A program made the position numbers and the translations under genes. DNA of 64,000 nucleotides from Novosphingobium mathurense (GTDB lineage Bacteria > Pseudomonadota > Alphaproteobacteria > Sphingomonadales > Sphingomonadaceae), in the NCBI RefSeq assembly GCF_900168325.1, contig NZ_FVZE01000002.1, forward strand, positions 124,001 through 188,000, given 5' to 3'. A model generated the notes under the pieces. The model was given only the letters and a program-made list of their open reading frames with translations. It searched no databases and was not told where the DNA came from. Positions within the stretch are counted from its first letter, which is position 1. Each line of letters starts with the position of its first letter. Shown here one piece after another: positions 1-8,887 of this stretch.

Positions 1-2
1 TG

Positions 3-830
3 ATGATCGGCCAGCTGGTCAGCGACGGACGCTTGCGGCTGAACGAATCGGCGCCGGTCCCCGCGTGGCAGCGACCCGGCGATCCGCGCGGCGAAATCAC
101 GCTCAAGCAGCTTCTGCAGATGCGTTCGGGCTTGCGCCACAGCGAGACCGGCGATGCCACGAGCGGCGAAATCGCCCGCCAGTCCGACCGTATCCGCATG
201 TTGTTCCTCGACGGCCGCGACGACATGGCCGCCTATGCCGAAGCGCAGCCGCTTGAAGCGCCGGCCGGGCAGGTCTTCGAGAATTCCTCCGCCAGCGCAG
301 TGATTCTTTCCGACCTCGCGGCGCGGGTGCTGTCGCCGGACAGCGATCCGGGCCGCCGCCGCCGTGCGGTTGAGGACTATCTCGACAACCGCGTGCTCGA
401 TCCGCTCGGGCTCAAGACCATGCGCGTGGAATATGACCGGTCGGGCACGATGATCGGGGCGGCCATGGTCGACGCCTCGGCGCGCGACTGGGCGAACCTG
501 GGCGAATTCCTGCGTCACAACGGTTCGGTAAAGGGCGCGCAGATCCTGCCGCGTCGCTGGGTCCAGTTCATGCTGGCGCCCAGCCCGCGCAATCCGGGTT
601 ATGGCGCCGGGGTCTGGCTCAACCGGGCCGAACCGGGGGAGAACGCAAGGCTCTATCCCGGCACCGCCAAGTCCGACGTCTTTGCCTGCCTTGGCGAACA
701 TGGCCAGTACGTCATCGGTTCGCCAAGCCAGCTGCTGACGGTGGTGCGGCTGGGAGCCAGCGAAGCGCGGCAGGAACAGGCGTTGCACTACGAGCTGGGC
801 GCCTTGCTGGCGCTGTTTCCCTCGAACTGA
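3..830 (+). CDS. Serine hydrolase of the beta-lactamase (class C) type, 5' end cut off by the window
   Basis: The visible 275 residues match the middle and C-terminal part of the large 'beta-lactamase-related serine hydrolase' family. They begin just after the place where the family's SxxK nucleophile motif lies, so that motif and the start codon are upstream of the window. Family-typical segments are DGRLRLNESAPVP, then ITLKQLLQMRSGL (residues about 31-43). The position where these enzymes carry the Tyr-x-Asn/Ser motif reads FENSS, so the expected tyrosine appears to be Asn. The gene ends 19 bp before a convergent gene. Substrate unknown; esterase or D-Ala-D-Ala-type peptidase activity is possible. 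Family assignment is fairly sure, catalytic competence is not. Confidence 0.8.
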   Translation: MIGQLVSDGRLRLNESAPVPAWQRPGDPRGEITLKQLLQMRSGLRHSETGDATSGEIARQSDRIRMLFLDGRDDMAAYAEAQPLEAPAGQVFENSSASAVILSDLAARVLSPDSDPGRRRRAVEDYLDNRVLDPLGLKTMRVEYDRSGTMIGAAMVDASARDWANLGEFLRHNGSVKGAQILPRRWVQFMLAPSPRNPGYGAGVWLNRAEPGENARLYPGTAKSDVFACLGEHGQYVIGSPSQLLTVVRLGASEARQEQALHYELGALLALFPSN

Positions 831-849
831 GGACTGAGGCGGGCCGCCG

Positions 850-1797
850 CTATTTGGTGGCTTCGACCCGGATCGGGGGCAGGATGTCCTTGCCGGCATC
901 GCCCACTTCGTCGACGAGGCCGTCGGGATCGGTGTGGATCAGGATTTCCACTTCGGGGAATTCGGCGTGAATGGTCGCCTCGATGTCGTCCATTACCCGG
1001 TGGGCCTGACGCACGGTCATGTTGGCGTCGACCCAGACGTGAAACTGCACGAAGTGCTTGTTGCCCGAAACGCGGGTGCGCAGGTCATGGACTCCGCTGA
1101 TGTCGGGATTGTGGGCGATCAGCTCCAGTACGTGCTGCTTCTTTTCCTCGGGCCATTCATGGTCCATCAACTGGTTAAGCACGGCCTTCGAGGCATTCCA
1201 CGCGCCCCAACCCAGCCACAGGGCGATGCCAAGGCCGAACAGCGGGTCCGCGCCGCGCAGCCCCGCATACTGGTCTAGCACGAGCGCTGCGATCACCGCG
1301 ACGTTGAGCAGCAGGTCCGACTGGTAGTGGACGCTGTCGGTATGGATCGCGAGGCTCCGGGTCCTGCGGATCACATAGCGTTGCCACGAAAGCAGCGCGA
1401 AAGTGACGACGATCGCCACTGCCGAGACGCCGATCCCCATGTCTGCCGCCTCGACCCGCCCGCCGGAGAGGAATTCCTCGATGGCGCGGGTGGCGATGCC
1501 CAGCGCCGAGATCGAGATCAGCACGATCTGGAACAGGGCGGCGATGGCTTCGGCCTTGCCGTGGCCGAAGCGGTGCTTGTCGTCCGCCGGCTGCGAGGCG
1601 ATCCACACGCCCAGCAGCGTGGCCATGCTGGCCACGAGGTCGAGCGTCGTGTCGGCAAGGCTGCCGAGCATGGCGATGGAGCCGGTCGACCACGCGGCCC
1701 AGGCCTTGATGGCCAGCAGGAACAGGGCCGCGCTAATGCTGGCAAGAGCGGCGCTGCGGTTCAGTCCGGCCGATTCGTGATCATGATTCTGGCTCAA
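850..1797 (-). CDS. Cation diffusion facilitator (CDF) family metal transporter
   Basis: This is a cytoplasmic-membrane divalent metal/proton antiporter (Zn, Fe, Co or Mn) of the CDF family. About six hydrophobic helices are followed by a soluble C-terminal domain. Diagnostic segments are GSLADTTLD with paired Asp, FGHGKAEAI after helix 2, and HYQSD (His-x3-Asp) in helix 5, which together form the transport site. I chose the TTG at 1797, giving 315 residues, because a GAGG lies 8 nt upstream and it follows the pdxH stop. An ATG at 1845 in the same frame would add 16 residues and overlap pdxH by 38 bp. It is probably co-transcribed with pdxH. The metal cannot be told from sequence alone. Confidence 0.88.
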   Translation of the reverse strand: MSQNHDHESAGLNRSAALASISAALFLLAIKAWAAWSTGSIAMLGSLADTTLDLVASMATLLGVWIASQPADDKHRFGHGKAEAIAALFQIVLISISALGIATRAIEEFLSGGRVEAADMGIGVSAVAIVVTFALLSWQRYVIRRTRSLAIHTDSVHYQSDLLLNVAVIAALVLDQYAGLRGADPLFGLGIALWLGWGAWNASKAVLNQLMDHEWPEEKKQHVLELIAHNPDISGVHDLRTRVSGNKHFVQFHVWVDANMTVRQAHRVMDDIEATIHAEFPEVEILIHTDPDGLVDEVGDAGKDILPPIRVEATK

Positions 1798-1807
1798 GTG
1801 CTGGACC

Positions 1808-2461
1808 TCACGGGTAGAGCAGGGTGCTGGACCATGCGCCGGCATGACCGTCCGCCGTTACGTCACGCACGAAGCGGCGGCGCTCGTGCAGCCGATAGGG
1901 CCGATCGTGCCAGAATTCGATGGCGCTGGGCACTACCCGGAAACCGCCCCAGTGCGGCGGCCGGTCGACCTCGCCGTCGGCGAACCTGTCGCGCGCGGCT
2001 TCGTAGCGGGCCAGGAAGGTCGCGCGGCTGTCGAGCGGGGCCGACTGGTCGGATGCAACCGCGCCCAGTTGGGAATCTCGGGCGCGGGAATGGAAATAGG
2101 CGTCGGCCTCGGCGTCGCTGACCGGCTGGAGCTGGCCTTCGATGCGGATCTGGCGTCGCAGGCTCTTCCAGTGGAACAGCAGCGCGACATTGGGGTTGGC
2201 GGCGATCTCGCGGCCCTTGCGGCTGTGGCCGTTCGTGTAGAACACGAAGCCGTCCGGGCCGTAGCCCTTGAGCAGGACCATGCGCACCGACGGCAGGCCG
2301 TCGGGCGTCGCGGTGGCCAGTGCCATGGCGTTGGAATCGTTGGGCTCGGTTTCGCGGGCCTCGTCGTACCACGCCGTGAACAGCGCAAGGGGATCGCCGT
2401 GGGGGATGACCTCGCGGGCCTGTTCAGCTTCCATGGGAATATCCTGTCGGGTTGAATTCAT
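1808..2461 (-). CDS. pdxH: Pyridoxamine 5'-phosphate oxidase
   Basis: This FMN-dependent enzyme oxidises pyridoxine or pyridoxamine 5'-phosphate to pyridoxal 5'-phosphate in vitamin B6 salvage and synthesis. The 217 residues match the family length. Visible are the RMVLLKG segment that contacts FMN and substrate, the YTN/SRKG stretch (residues about 75-82), SLRRQIRIEG, the C-terminal WHDRPYRLHER block and the family's terminal sequence TLLYP. The C-terminal domain is therefore complete. It is the first gene of a likely two-gene unit with the CDF transporter, whose TTG start lies 10 bp beyond this stop codon. Confidence 0.95.
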   Translation of the reverse strand: MNSTRQDIPMEAEQAREVIPHGDPLALFTAWYDEARETEPNDSNAMALATATPDGLPSVRMVLLKGYGPDGFVFYTNGHSRKGREIAANPNVALLFHWKSLRRQIRIEGQLQPVSDAEADAYFHSRARDSQLGAVASDQSAPLDSRATFLARYEAARDRFADGEVDRPPHWGGFRVVPSAIEFWHDRPYRLHERRRFVRDVTADGHAGAWSSTLLYP

Positions 2462-2678
2462 CGAATGCCGCGGTGCCGATTGCGCGCGGGCTTGTCACTG
2501 CGCCGCCTCTTGTCGTGCAAGCGCGGGGTTCCTGCCTTGATCGGGGACAATTCGGGTGCGCAATACAGGGCATGGGAACGCCAATAGCGGCCTGCTTCCC
2601 CTCGGGAAAGCCGCCAGAAGCACATCCGTACACACAGTGCTTGCCGTAAGCCAATTGGACACCTAGCTAAATGTCACC

Positions 2679-3620
2679 ATGGCAGCAGATCCTTATACCA
2701 TTCTGGGCGTCTCGCGCGGGGCGAGCGAGAAGGACATCAAGTCCGCTTATCGCAAGCTTGCGAAGGAGCTTCATCCCGACGCCAACAAGGACAATCCGAA
2801 GGCCGCAGACCGCTTCAGTCAGGTCACCGCAGCTTACGACCTGCTTTCCGACAAGGCCAAGCGCGCGCAGTTCGACCGTGGCGAGATCGATGCCGACGGT
2901 AACCCGACGATGGGCGGCTTCGGCGGTCACGGCGGCGGCTACGGCGGCGGGCCGGGCGGCCAGCGCGGTTTTGGCGGCGGCTTCGGCAGCAACGACGGCA
3001 TCGACCTCGAAGACCTGTTCGGCGGGATCTTCGGCGGTGGCGGCCCACGCGGTGGAATGGGCGGCACGGGAGGAATGGGCGGCGGTCGCGGCCGCGCGCC
3101 GCGCGGCGCCAACGTGTCTTACCGACTTTCCGTTTCGCTTACCGATGCAGCCGAACGCAAGGACCAGCGCATTACCCTTGCCGATGGCAAGACCATCGAC
3201 CTCAAGCTGCCCGCCGGGGTTGAGGAAGGCACGCAGATGCGCCTTGCCGGCAAAGGTGAGCCAGGGCCGGGCGGCCCCGGCGATGCAACGGTGACGGTGC
3301 ATATCCAGCATCACCCGTTCTTTCACCGGGACGGCGACGACTTGCGTATCGACCTGCCCATCACGCTCGACGAGGCACTGGCCGGAGCGAAGGTCAAGGC
3401 ACCGACGGCGTCCGGCGCGGTCATGCTCTCGATTCCGCCGGGGGTCAGCTCGGGCAAGGTCCTGCGCCTCAAGGGCAAGGGTTTCAGCCGCAAGGACGGT
3501 TCGCGCGGGGATCAGCTCATCACCCTCGAAATCGTGCTGCCGGAACATGACAGCGACCTAGCCAAGCGGCTGGAAGGCTGGCGCGATACCCGCGACGTGC
3601 GCGGCAAGCTCGGCGTGTGA
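2679..3620 (+). CDS. DnaJ-type co-chaperone (CbpA/DjlA-like, no zinc finger)
   Basis: The 313-residue J-domain protein stimulates a DnaK-type ATPase. The J domain spans residues about 4-68 with the HPD tripeptide at 32-34. A long Gly-rich linker (about 75-145, with many GGFGG/GGYGG and Met-Gly units) leads into the two beta-rich substrate-binding domains (about 150-300). The CxxCxGxG zinc repeats of true DnaJ are missing, so this is the CbpA class. The ATG at 2679 lies after a 217-bp gap in which I see no gene and no convincing heat-shock promoter. The next gene starts 24 bp after the stop and may be co-transcribed. Confidence 0.92.
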   Translation: MAADPYTILGVSRGASEKDIKSAYRKLAKELHPDANKDNPKAADRFSQVTAAYDLLSDKAKRAQFDRGEIDADGNPTMGGFGGHGGGYGGGPGGQRGFGGGFGSNDGIDLEDLFGGIFGGGGPRGGMGGTGGMGGGRGRAPRGANVSYRLSVSLTDAAERKDQRITLADGKTIDLKLPAGVEEGTQMRLAGKGEPGPGGPGDATVTVHIQHHPFFHRDGDDLRIDLPITLDEALAGAKVKAPTASGAVMLSIPPGVSSGKVLRLKGKGFSRKDGSRGDQLITLEIVLPEHDSDLAKRLEGWRDTRDVRGKLGV

Positions 3621-3644
3621 CGGCCAGGGACCTATGACCGCCCG

Positions 3645-4676
3645 GTGCAGGCCGAACCGCCGATAGAACAGGACGGCCCGCTGGACCGGGTCATGGAGGA
3701 CCTCTCTCCCGAGGCCCGGCGACGCGAGGCGCTCCGGCGGCGTGACCGGATCAAGGACGAGCTGCGGCGCCGGGCGGGGCCCGGATCGCGTTTCTTTGCA
3801 GTGCTGCGCCGGGTCTTCTCAGGGGCTTGGCACGACGGGTTCATCCACGCCGGCAATCTTGCCTACATGACCCTGCTGGCACTGTTTCCCTTCTTCATCG
3901 CCCTGGCCGCGATCTTCTCGGCGCTTGGCGAGCAGGCCCGGCTCGACGCCTCGATCGATGCCCTGTTGATCGCGATGCCGCCACGCGTGGCGGAAGTGAT
4001 CGACCCGGTCGCCCGTGATGTCGTGGCGGCGCGGCATGGCTGGCTGCTCTGGGTTGGCGGACTGTTCGGCCTGTGGACCGCGACGAGCCTGATCGAGACG
4101 ATCCGCGATATCCTTCACCGCGCCTACGGCATGCCCAAGGACCGGGCCTTCTGGCGCTATCGCCTGTTTTCCACCGGTCTGATTTTCGGTTCGGTGATCC
4201 TCTTGCTGGTTTCGCTGTCCTCGCAGGTCCTGATCGGGGCGATCGAGGAAGTCCTGCTGGTGCTGTTCCCGCGCCTCGATTCGGTGATCGACCAGATCAT
4301 AGTGTCGCGCACGATCTCGACCGCTACGCTATTCGGTTCAATCTACGCGCTTTTTTACCTGCTGACCCCGCGGGCCTACCAGCGCAGGATCTACCCCAAG
4401 TGGCCCGGAGCCGCACTCGTCACCGGCTGGTGGCTGCTGGTCGTGTGGCTGCTCCCGCAGGTGTTGCGCAATTTCTTCGTTTACGATCTGACTTACGGAA
4501 GTCTCGCCGGAGTGATGATCGCGCTTTTCTTTTTCTGGCTTGTCGGACTAGGGATGGTCGTGGGCGCCGAACTCAATGCGGCGCTCGCGGAATCGCCGGA
4601 AGAGCGCGAATTGCTCAGGCGGGCGCGGGCGTCCTCGGCCCAGGACGATAACGAAGTACAGGATGAACACGAATGA
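3645..4676 (+). CDS. YihY/BrkB family inner-membrane protein
   Basis: Integral membrane protein of the YihY/virulence-factor BrkB family, 343 residues from a GTG start. No in-frame ATG exists upstream. A charged, Arg-rich N-terminal tail (about 55 residues) precedes five to six hydrophobic segments. Family signatures include AGNLAYMTLLALFPF near residue 65 and the Tyr-x-Leu-Thr-Pro stretch near residue 240. The biochemical role of the family is not established; despite old names it is not an RNase. The 3' end overlaps fabI by 4 bp (ATGA), so the two genes are translationally coupled. Confidence 0.85.
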   Translation: MQAEPPIEQDGPLDRVMEDLSPEARRREALRRRDRIKDELRRRAGPGSRFFAVLRRVFSGAWHDGFIHAGNLAYMTLLALFPFFIALAAIFSALGEQARLDASIDALLIAMPPRVAEVIDPVARDVVAARHGWLLWVGGLFGLWTATSLIETIRDILHRAYGMPKDRAFWRYRLFSTGLIFGSVILLLVSLSSQVLIGAIEEVLLVLFPRLDSVIDQIIVSRTISTATLFGSIYALFYLLTPRAYQRRIYPKWPGAALVTGWWLLVVWLLPQVLRNFFVYDLTYGSLAGVMIALFFFWLVGLGMVVGAELNAALAESPEERELLRRARASSAQDDNEVQDEHE

Positions 4677-5476
4677 CCGGTCTGATGCAGGGGAAACGCG
4701 GCCTGATCATGGGCCTAGCCAATGATAAGTCGCTGGCCTGGGGCATTGCCAGGAAGCTGCATGAACACGGCGCCGAGCTGGCCTTCTCCTATCAGGGGGA
4801 AGCACTCGCCAAGCGCGTCAAGCCGCTGGCCGAAAGCCTTGGCAGCGATTTTCTCGTCGAATGCGACGTGGCGAACATGGAAGCGGTCGATGCGTGCTTC
4901 GACCAGATCCGTGAACGTTGGGACACGATCGATTTCATCGTCCATGCCATCGGCTTCTCGGACAAGAACGAGCTGCGCGGCAAGTACGTCGACACCAGCC
5001 TCGAAAACTTCCTGATGACGATGAACATTTCCGCCTACAGCCTCGTCGCGGTGACGAAGCGGGCGATGGAAATGATGCCCAACGGCGGCTCGATCCTGAC
5101 GCTGACCTATTATGGCGCGGAAAAGGTCGTGCCGCATTACAACGTCATGGGCGTGGCCAAGGCCGCGCTCGAGACTTCGGTGCAATACCTTGCCAACGAT
5201 CTCGGCCCGCAGAACATTCGCGTCAATGCGATCTCGGCCGGCCCGATCAAGACGCTGGCCGCCAGCGGTATCGGCGATTTCCGCTACATCCTGAAGTGGA
5301 ACGAGCTGAACTCGCCGCTGCGCCGCAACGTCACGATCGAGGACGTCGGCGGTTCGGGCCTCTATTTCCTCTCGGACCTGTCCTCCGGCGTGACCGGCGA
5401 GACGCACCATGTCGATGCGGGCTACCACGTTGTCGGCATGAAGCAGGAAGATGCCCCCGACATCGCTCTCACCTGA
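4673..5476 (+). CDS. fabI: Enoyl-[acyl-carrier-protein] reductase (NADH)
   Basis: FabI carries out the last reduction of each fatty-acid elongation cycle. The 267 residues form a Rossmann fold of the short-chain dehydrogenase superfamily in its FabI variant: the N-terminal GLANDKSLAWGIA nucleotide loop, and the catalytic Tyr-x9-Tyr-x6-Lys arrangement seen in YYGAEK...HYNVMGVAK. The substrate-loop region ISAGPIKTLAASGI also fits. It is coupled to the upstream BrkB gene by an ATGA overlap and followed by a strong hairpin terminator at 5505. This is the triclosan target family. Confidence 0.95.
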   Translation: MTGLMQGKRGLIMGLANDKSLAWGIARKLHEHGAELAFSYQGEALAKRVKPLAESLGSDFLVECDVANMEAVDACFDQIRERWDTIDFIVHAIGFSDKNELRGKYVDTSLENFLMTMNISAYSLVAVTKRAMEMMPNGGSILTLTYYGAEKVVPHYNVMGVAKAALETSVQYLANDLGPQNIRVNAISAGPIKTLAASGIGDFRYILKWNELNSPLRRNVTIEDVGGSGLYFLSDLSSGVTGETHHVDAGYHVVGMKQEDAPDIALT

Positions 5477-5504
5477 GTTTCGGGCGAGCAGGAAACGCCA
5501 ATGG

Positions 5505-5533
5505 AAAAGGCCGGGATCGCTCCCGGCCTTTTT
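5505..5533. terminator. Rho-independent terminator between convergent genes
   Basis: Stem GGCCGGGA/TCCCGGCC with a 4-nt loop, preceded by AAAA and followed by TTTTT. It can end transcription from fabI on the plus strand and from the 5580-6176 gene on the minus strand. Confidence 0.9.
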
Positions 5534-5579
5534 CGTGTTCGGTGCTGCTGCTCGGGCCGGAGGGCTCAGGCGGTAGCGC

Positions 5580-6176
5580 TTACTTGTCTGCGGGCTCTTC
5601 GACCGGAGTGGCGATGGTCGCGGTGCCGCTCTTGTCCTCGGCAGCGTCGGTTTCGGCCTGCTGGCGCTCCTTTTGTTCGAGATATGCCTTTTCAGCCGCT
5701 TCGACGCGCTTTTGCTGCGCGGCCGCATCGGCATCGATGGTCGAGAGGCGCTTGGCGCGCTCGGCGGCGATCAGTTCGCTGAACTTCACGTCCGAGGCGT
5801 TGGCCTTCTCGGCATAGGCCTGGTCGATCAGCTTCTGGGTACAGCCGAGCGAACCGCCGCCGCCGACCGGTGAGCAGCTCATCGTGCCGAAAGCGCCGAC
5901 GGTCTCATAGGCTTCGACCCGGTTGGTCCAGGCATCGGCCTTGGGGGCATCGACGCCGCGTAGCGGCTCGGGGATGCGATAGCGTTCCGCTTCGGCCTTG
6001 CGCGCGCAGACGGTGATCTCGTTGCCCGACGATTCGGGGCAGGGATCGTCGCCGAAGACGATGACCTGATTGACCTTCTCGCCGTCATCTTCCTGCGCGG
6101 TGGCGGGAGCGGCTGCGAAAGTCAGGCCCGCGGACAGGGCGGCGAGGGCTGCGGCGGCAGTCAGGAGGCGGGCCAT
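5580..6176 (-). CDS. Exported hypothetical protein with a conserved Cys-rich centre
   Basis: I do not recognise a named family. The 198-residue product begins with a clear Sec signal peptide ending AAPATA-QED near residue 27, so it is periplasmic or outer-membrane associated. The mature part holds the segment CPESSGNEITVCARK followed by ERYRIPEPLR, a pattern I associate with exported sphingomonad proteins of unknown role, and two more cysteines (MSCSP, LGCTQ). The C-terminal third (about 125-180) is Ala/Glu/Lys/Gln-rich and probably a helical coiled coil. It has its own terminator shared with convergent fabI. Confidence 0.75.
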   Translation of the reverse strand: MARLLTAAAALAALSAGLTFAAAPATAQEDDGEKVNQVIVFGDDPCPESSGNEITVCARKAEAERYRIPEPLRGVDAPKADAWTNRVEAYETVGAFGTMSCSPVGGGGSLGCTQKLIDQAYAEKANASDVKFSELIAAERAKRLSTIDADAAAQQKRVEAAEKAYLEQKERQQAETDAAEDKSGTATIATPVEEPADK

Positions 6177-6296
6177 CGGTTATGCTCCATGCTTCGAAAT
6201 TGGTCGTTATCGGACAGGATATAGACCTGACCGGCCTTGAACGGTAGGTGAAGCCAGGAAGAAAGCCCTGATGCGGATCAATTTCTCCGGCGAACC

Positions 6297-6833
6297 TCAG
6301 ATTCGTTCGGACAGCTTGATGGCCGCGCGGCATCCCAGCCGGATGGCGTTGAACAGCAGCGGATAGGCGGGTGCCTGTTCGGCCCCGGCGGCCAGCGCGG
6401 CATCGCGGTGCTCGCGCTCGTCGTCGCGGAATTCACGGATCGTCTCGCGCAATTCGGTGTCGTCGTCGCCTTCCAGCTCCTCGAGCTGTTGGGTGTAGTG
6501 ACGGTCGATCTCGGTCTCGATCGCGGCTGTGCAGGCCATCGCGGCCTTGGGACCCATGAGCGCGGTGGCCGCACCCAGCGCATAACCGGCGACGGACCAC
6601 AGCGGCTGGAGAAGAGTGGGGCGCACGCCGCGTTCGGCGATCATCGCGTCGAATCGGGCGCGGTGATCGGCTTCCTGCTCGGCCATGCCGGCGATCTCGC
6701 TCGAATGTTCGGCGCGGGTACCCATCACCGCCAACTGGCCGGCGTAGATCCGCGTGGCGCCGAATTCACCAGCCTGATCGACCCTGAGGATCCGGGCGTT
6801 GCGTTCCGATTTCGCGTCCATGCTTGCGTCCAA
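6297..6833 (-). CDS. coq7: Demethoxyubiquinone hydroxylase, COQ7/UbiF-type di-iron enzyme
   Basis: This protein hydroxylates demethoxyubiquinol in ubiquinone synthesis at the inner membrane. The 178-residue chain shows the ferritin-like di-iron ligands in order: Glu in AGEFGATRIY, the EQEADH motif (Glu-x2-His), Glu in AIETEIDRHY, and EREHRD near residue 140. The GEFGA and GYALGAATALMG segments are COQ7 hallmarks. It lies 10 bp downstream of dsbB on the same strand. In sphingomonads this short di-iron form stands in for the flavin enzyme UbiF. Confidence 0.93.
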   Translation of the reverse strand: MDASMDAKSERNARILRVDQAGEFGATRIYAGQLAVMGTRAEHSSEIAGMAEQEADHRARFDAMIAERGVRPTLLQPLWSVAGYALGAATALMGPKAAMACTAAIETEIDRHYTQQLEELEGDDDTELRETIREFRDDEREHRDAALAAGAEQAPAYPLLFNAIRLGCRAAIKLSERI

Positions 6834-6843
6834 ACCTTGTGTC

Positions 6844-7350
6844 TTACGCCTTTTCCGGCGCCTTGAGCTGCACCTTGCCGTTCATCGCGACCAGCATGAA
6901 CACGAGCAGGGCGCCGGCGGTGGAAATGAGGAAGTTCCAGCCCGCCAGCGAGATCCCCCACAGATCCCACGGCGCAACGTCGCAGCGGATCACCGGGGCC
7001 TTCATGATCGCGGCAAGGGGATCGCCGCCGCCGTCGAACACGCTGGCGGTGCAGGCCGTCACGCCCGTCCACCAGCCATATTCGACACCGGCATGAAAGC
7101 CGCCGATCAGGCCAGAGACCAGCACCGCAAGGGCGGCGACGGCCACCAGCGGTGCGACGGGCCGCCAGAAGAAGGCGAGGAGGGCGAAAGGTATCGCGAT
7201 CATGTGCGGATAGCGTTGCCACCAGCACATCTCGCATGGGTAGAGGCCGAAGCCGTACTGGCTGAGGTAGGCGCCGCCCAGCAGCGCCACCGGAATGGCG
7301 AGCGCAAGCAGGCGGGCGGCGCGCAAGGGCTTGGCGACGGCGACGGTCAT
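6844..7350 (-). CDS. dsbB: Disulfide bond formation protein B
   Basis: Inner-membrane quinone reductase that re-oxidises the periplasmic thiol oxidase DsbA. The 168 residues from the ATG at 7350 give four transmembrane helices. The first periplasmic loop holds Cys39-Glu-Met-Cys42 and the second loop holds Cys100 and Cys123, the canonical two redox pairs. I prefer this ATG because GGGAAG lies just upstream; an in-frame start at 7404 would run into the preceding protease gene. It sits between ctpA and coq7 in a tight minus-strand run, so a shared transcript is likely. Confidence 0.92.
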   Translation of the reverse strand: MTVAVAKPLRAARLLALAIPVALLGGAYLSQYGFGLYPCEMCWWQRYPHMIAIPFALLAFFWRPVAPLVAVAALAVLVSGLIGGFHAGVEYGWWTGVTACTASVFDGGGDPLAAIMKAPVIRCDVAPWDLWGISLAGWNFLISTAGALLVFMLVAMNGKVQLKAPEKA

Positions 7351-7378
7351 ATGATCAGCTTCCCCGTGTCCGGCCGGT

Positions 7379-8743
7379 TCAGTTCTTCTTGCCCGAGGGC
7401 GCATTGGTGGCGAGCGCCGGCTTGCCGGCGGTGCGCTGCAACGTCGCGATCGCGTAGTGGAGCTGGAAGTCGTCGATGCCCTTTTCCTTCAGCTCCTCGG
7501 CCGAAACCTTGAAGCGCGGGTCGTCCATCTTGTCGGTCTCGAGGTCCTTGTCCTCCAGCGCCGCCTCGTTGATCAGGTGGCCGCGCAGGTCGGATTCGCG
7601 CACCGCCCGCTCGGCGCGTGCCCGCGCGTCCGGATCGGACATCTGCGGCACCTTGATGTCGGGGACGATGCCGCCTTCCTGCACCGAATGGCCCGAAGGC
7701 GTGAAGTAACGCGCCGTCGTCAGCTTGACCGCGCTGTTCTTGTCCAACTGGATGAACGACTGCACCGAACCCTTGCCGAAGGTGCGCTCGCCCATCACCA
7801 CCGCGCGGTGCTGGTCCTGCAGCGCGCCGGCGACGATTTCCGAAGCCGAGGCGGAGCCCGCGTCGACCAGCACGATCACCGGCATGCCCTTCACCACGTC
7901 GCCGCGGAACATGGTCTCGGCGCGATAGTACTGGTTCTCGCTGGCGATGCGGCCGCGTTGCGAGACGATCACGCCCTTGTCGAGGAACAGGTCCGACAGC
8001 GCCACGGCTTCGTCGAGCGAACCGCCCGGGTTGGATCGCAGGTCGAGCACGAGGCCGTCGAGCTTGCCGCCTGCCGTTGCCGCCTGCTTCTTGAGGTCGG
8101 CAATCGCCTTGTTCACGTCGTTGCCGACATCGCGCGAGAATTCGTTGACCGAGATGACGCCGATGTCGTCCTTGAGTTCCCAGGTCACCGGCTCAAGTTC
8201 GATCACGCCGCGGGTGACGTTGACGTCGAAGGGCTCGTCGCGACCGGGGCGATAGATCGTCAGGCGGATCGAGGTGCCCGCCGGGCCGCGCATCTTGGAC
8301 ACCGCCTCGTCGAGGTCGCGCTCATAGTAGAGCACGCCGTCGAGGTGGGTGATGTAGTCGCCCGCCTTGACTCCGGCCTTCTCCGCCGGGCTGCCCTTGA
8401 ACGGCGAAACCACCTTGACCGCGCCGTCTTCCTCGACGACCGAGAGGCCGAGGCCGGAATAGTTGCCGTCGATCATCGTCTCGAGCCGTTGCAGCGAAGG
8501 CCCGTCGAGATAGTTGGAGTGCGGATCGAGGCTGGCGAGCATCCCGTCGATGGCGCCCTTGAGCAGCTTGTCGTCGTCGACCGGGTCGACATAGTTCTGC
8601 TTCACCAGTTCGTAGATGGTGAACAGCTTGTCGAAACCCGGATTTACGCGGCTGTCGACGGCCGAAAGGCCGGACGTTGCCACCGGCAGGACCGCCACGG
8701 CGGAAACCAGCATGGTCGCGCGCAGGATGGATCTGATCTTCAT
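7379..8743 (-). CDS. ctpA: C-terminal processing peptidase, S41 family
   Basis: Periplasmic, PDZ-containing serine protease. The 454-residue chain starts at MKIRSIL, giving a signal peptide up to about residue 25; earlier in-frame codons add an unlikely 28-residue leader. The PDZ domain spans about 95-170 (GNYSGLGLSV, SPAEKAGVKAGDYI). The catalytic Ser lies in DAGSASASE and the Lys about 25 residues later in GERTFGKGSVQS, the S41 dyad. The tail is charged. The upstream neighbour encodes an EnvC-like protein, an arrangement common in Proteobacteria (envC then ctpA), which suggests a joint role in peptidoglycan-hydrolase control. Confidence 0.93.
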   Translation of the reverse strand: MKIRSILRATMLVSAVAVLPVATSGLSAVDSRVNPGFDKLFTIYELVKQNYVDPVDDDKLLKGAIDGMLASLDPHSNYLDGPSLQRLETMIDGNYSGLGLSVVEEDGAVKVVSPFKGSPAEKAGVKAGDYITHLDGVLYYERDLDEAVSKMRGPAGTSIRLTIYRPGRDEPFDVNVTRGVIELEPVTWELKDDIGVISVNEFSRDVGNDVNKAIADLKKQAATAGGKLDGLVLDLRSNPGGSLDEAVALSDLFLDKGVIVSQRGRIASENQYYRAETMFRGDVVKGMPVIVLVDAGSASASEIVAGALQDQHRAVVMGERTFGKGSVQSFIQLDKNSAVKLTTARYFTPSGHSVQEGGIVPDIKVPQMSDPDARARAERAVRESDLRGHLINEAALEDKDLETDKMDDPRFKVSAEELKEKGIDDFQLHYAIATLQRTAGKPALATNAPSGKKN

Positions 8744-8887
8744 CGGGCTTGACTGCCTCTCGTTCGTCACGCCGGCCGGAGCCGGACTTGGCACATGATT
8801 GCGTACATTACCGGCCCTTTGCGCCAATTGCCAGCGGTGCGGGCCAGGCTCTCGGGACGGTGCCGAGCAGCGATCTTCGTCACCGCT

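Noticed and set aside
2575..2600. GGAAC before the DnaJ-like gene
   Set aside because: No CGTT at 16-17 nt distance.
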